From positions 330 to 57,665 of the forward strand of contig CAJTSQ010000014.1 of assembly GCA_910578735.1 (NCBI GenBank): a stretch of 57,336 bases of DNA, read 5' to 3'. This stretch comes from an uncultured Oscillospiraceae bacterium (GTDB lineage Bacteria > Bacillota > Clostridia > Oscillospirales > Oscillospiraceae). The notes under the pieces were generated by a model that saw nothing but the letters and a program-made list of their open reading frames with translations, did no database searches and was not told the origin of the DNA. Each line of letters opens with the position of its first letter. Positions within the stretch are counted from its first letter, which is position 1. Made by a program: the position numbers and the translations under genes. This document shows positions 55,754 to 57,336 of the stretch, piece by piece.

Positions 55754-57336
55754 TTACTCCTCGCCGAACATCTTCTGGAGCCGGGTCAGCTTGTCGAAGC
55801 GGGCCTTGGCGGTCTCCTCGGAGAGGGCGAACAGCTCCTTGGCGCGGTCGGGGAAGGACCGGGTCAGGGCGGAGTAGCGGGCCTCGTTCATGAGGAACTC
55901 CTGATAGCCGCCGGCGGGGGCCTTGCTGTCCAGGGTGAAGGGGTTCTTGCCCTCCTTCTTCAGGTCGGGGTTGAACCGGAACAGGTTCCAGTAGCCGCAC
56001 TCCACGGCCTTCTTCATCTCCACCTGGCAGTTGGCCATGCCGCCCTTGATGGAGTGCATCTCACAGGGGGCGTAGCCGATGATGAGGGAGGGGCCGTGAT
56101 AGGCCTCGGCCTCGGCGATGGCCTTCAGGGTCTGGTTGGGGTTGGCGCCCATGGACACCTGAGCCACATAGACATAGCCGTAGGTCATGGCGATCTCGGT
56201 GAGGGACTTCTTGGGCATCACCTTACCGGCGGCGGCAAACTGAGCCACCTGGCCGATGTTGGAGGCCTTGGAGGCCTGACCGCCGGTGTTGGAGTACACC
56301 TCAGTGTCGAAGACGAAGATGTTCACGTCCTCGCCGGAGGCCAGCACGTGGTCCACACCGCCGTAGCCGATGTCGTAGGCCCAGCCGTCGCCGCCGAAGA
56401 TCCACACGGACTTCTTGGCCAGGTAGTCCTTCTCGGCCAGGATATCGGCAACCAGCTTGCAGGCGTCGCAGTCGCAGTACTTGGCGCCGGACTCCTTCAG
56501 CTCCTTGGCGTGGGCCTGGAACTGGGGCAGCTGGTCGCCGAAGACCTCAGCGGCCTTGGGGCTGGCGGTGAAGGCCACAATGTCGTCAACAGTCATAATG
56601 CTCTCTTCCAGCAGCTTGACATACTCCTTGGTAGCGGCCTCGTTGGCCTTGCCGTCCTCCATGGTGTCCAGCCACTTCTGAGCGGCCTCCTTCAGCGGGC
56701 CATAGGTGTGCTCCACCGCAATCAGGGCCTTGGTCTTCTCGGCCAGGCGGGTACGGATGGCCTTCTGACCCAGATACATGCCCAGGCCGTGCTCGGCGTT
56801 GTCCTCAAACAGGGAGTTGGCCCAGGCGGGACCCTTCCCCTCGGGGGTAGTGGCATAGGGGGAGGTGGCGGCGGGACCGCCCCAGATGGAGGAACAGCCG
56901 GTGGCGTTGGAGATATACATCCGGTCGCCGAACAGCTGGGTGATGAGACGGGCGTAAGCGGTCTCGGCGCAGCCGGCGCAGGAGCCGGAGAACTCCAGCA
57001 GAGGCTTCTTGAACTGGGAGCCCTTGACGGACAGGTCGGCCATCTCCTCCTTGACAGAGACGTTGGCCACCATATAGTTGAACACGTCCTGCTGAGCAGC
57101 CTCCTGCTCCTGGGGCACCATGGCCAGAGCGTCCACCGGGCAGGTCTTCACGCACACGGAGCAGCCCATGCAGTCCAGGGGGCTGACGGCGATGGCGAAC
57201 TTGTACTGGCCCTTGCCCTTGCCGGCCTTGACGTCCACGATCTGGGCGCACTCGGGGGCCGCCTTAGCCTCCTCCTCGGTGAGGGCGAAGGGACGGATGG
57301 TGGCGTGGGGGCACACGTAGGAGCACATATTGCACT
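55754..57336 (-). CDS. nifJ: pyruvate:ferredoxin oxidoreductase, C-terminal part
   Basis: The last 527 codons of a gene that enters from the right edge. Visible are the ferredoxin-type insert with its second 4Fe-4S motif (CMGCSVCVKTCPVDALAM, residues near 55-70 of the fragment), FSGSCAGCAETAYARLITQL with the cysteine pair of the proximal cluster, and the thiamine-diphosphate domain: SVWIFGGDGWAYDIGYGGVD, FDTEVYSNTGGQASKASNIG and IGYAPCEMHSIKGGMA. It decarboxylates pyruvate to acetyl-CoA, passing electrons to ferredoxin, and marks an obligate anaerobe. The end TRLQKMFGEE is complete; the terminator at 55709 follows. Confidence 0.96.
   Translation of the reverse strand, partial: CNMCSYVCPHATIRPFALTEEEAKAAPECAQIVDVKAGKGKGQYKFAIAVSPLDCMGCSVCVKTCPVDALAMVPQEQEAAQQDVFNYMVANVSVKEEMADLSVKGSQFKKPLLEFSGSCAGCAETAYARLITQLFGDRMYISNATGCSSIWGGPAATSPYATTPEGKGPAWANSLFEDNAEHGLGMYLGQKAIRTRLAEKTKALIAVEHTYGPLKEAAQKWLDTMEDGKANEAATKEYVKLLEESIMTVDDIVAFTASPKAAEVFGDQLPQFQAHAKELKESGAKYCDCDACKLVADILAEKDYLAKKSVWIFGGDGWAYDIGYGGVDHVLASGEDVNIFVFDTEVYSNTGGQASKASNIGQVAQFAAAGKVMPKKSLTEIAMTYGYVYVAQVSMGANPNQTLKAIAEAEAYHGPSLIIGYAPCEMHSIKGGMANCQVEMKKAVECGYWNLFRFNPDLKKEGKNPFTLDSKAPAGGYQEFLMNEARYSALTRSFPDRAKELFALSEETAKARFDKLTRLQKMFGEE

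Overview
This is a GC-rich, low-hyperrepeat Firmicutes chromosome segment, most consistent with a gut clostridium of the Oscillospiraceae type (Flavonifractor/Pseudoflavonifractor/Lawsonibacter-like). The evidence is the dgt-dnaG-rpoD cluster, the yqfC-yqfD-phoH sporulation-type cluster, AGGAGG ribosome binding sites, frequent GTG/TTG starts, a pyruvate:ferredoxin oxidoreductase and a split clostridial purine pathway. Genus is an inference; no rRNA or tRNA gene is visible.

Layout. 1-1102: the start of a choloylglycine-hydrolase-type amidase facing a MerR regulator, with overlapping promoters. 1230-9621: a PilZ protein, then a galactoside module (AraC regulator, GH36 alpha-galactosidase, binding-protein-dependent sugar ABC transporter, second AraC regulator). 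9869-12406: phoH, yqfD, yqfC. 12463-14901: a six-gene cassette of small membrane proteins and a lipoprotein headed by a DUF2975/Xre pair. 15134-20186: nth, rlmA, gltX and a large unknown membrane protein, separated by palindromic repeats.

20258-28081 is the most interesting part: four co-directional genes, visibly more AT-rich in places than the flanks, encoding a two-helix SLATT-like membrane protein, a 488-residue protein with a TPR-like C-terminal half, a 951-residue P-loop ATPase and a 931-residue adenosine-deaminase-fold protein with all metal and catalytic motifs intact. The last two match the RADAR anti-phage pair RdrA/RdrB; the TPR-like partner is not part of the RADAR layout I know and may define an undescribed variant.

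28272-43099: an AGCS-type amino acid/cation symporter, acpP, rnc, a secreted CAP/SLH protein, a 1114-residue Sel1-repeat protein downstream of dgt-dnaG-rpoD, then pap2-dat-nhaC. 43202-44293 is a glycosyltransferase read divergently from pap2 with overlapping -10 boxes.

44378-55095 is a purine biosynthesis operon (purE, purC, purF-like, purM, purN, purO, AICAR transformylase, purD) preceded by a leader with a small reading frame and an intrinsic terminator. It carries unusual passengers: a frameshifted 39-codon frame, a 48-residue membrane microprotein with a GGADGPT motif, two immunity-type proteins, and an AT-rich EcsC gene. Its purF-like product lacks the usual catalytic cysteine. The window ends with a ribbon-helix-helix regulator with a clear operator, a small unknown protein, and the C-terminal part of nifJ.
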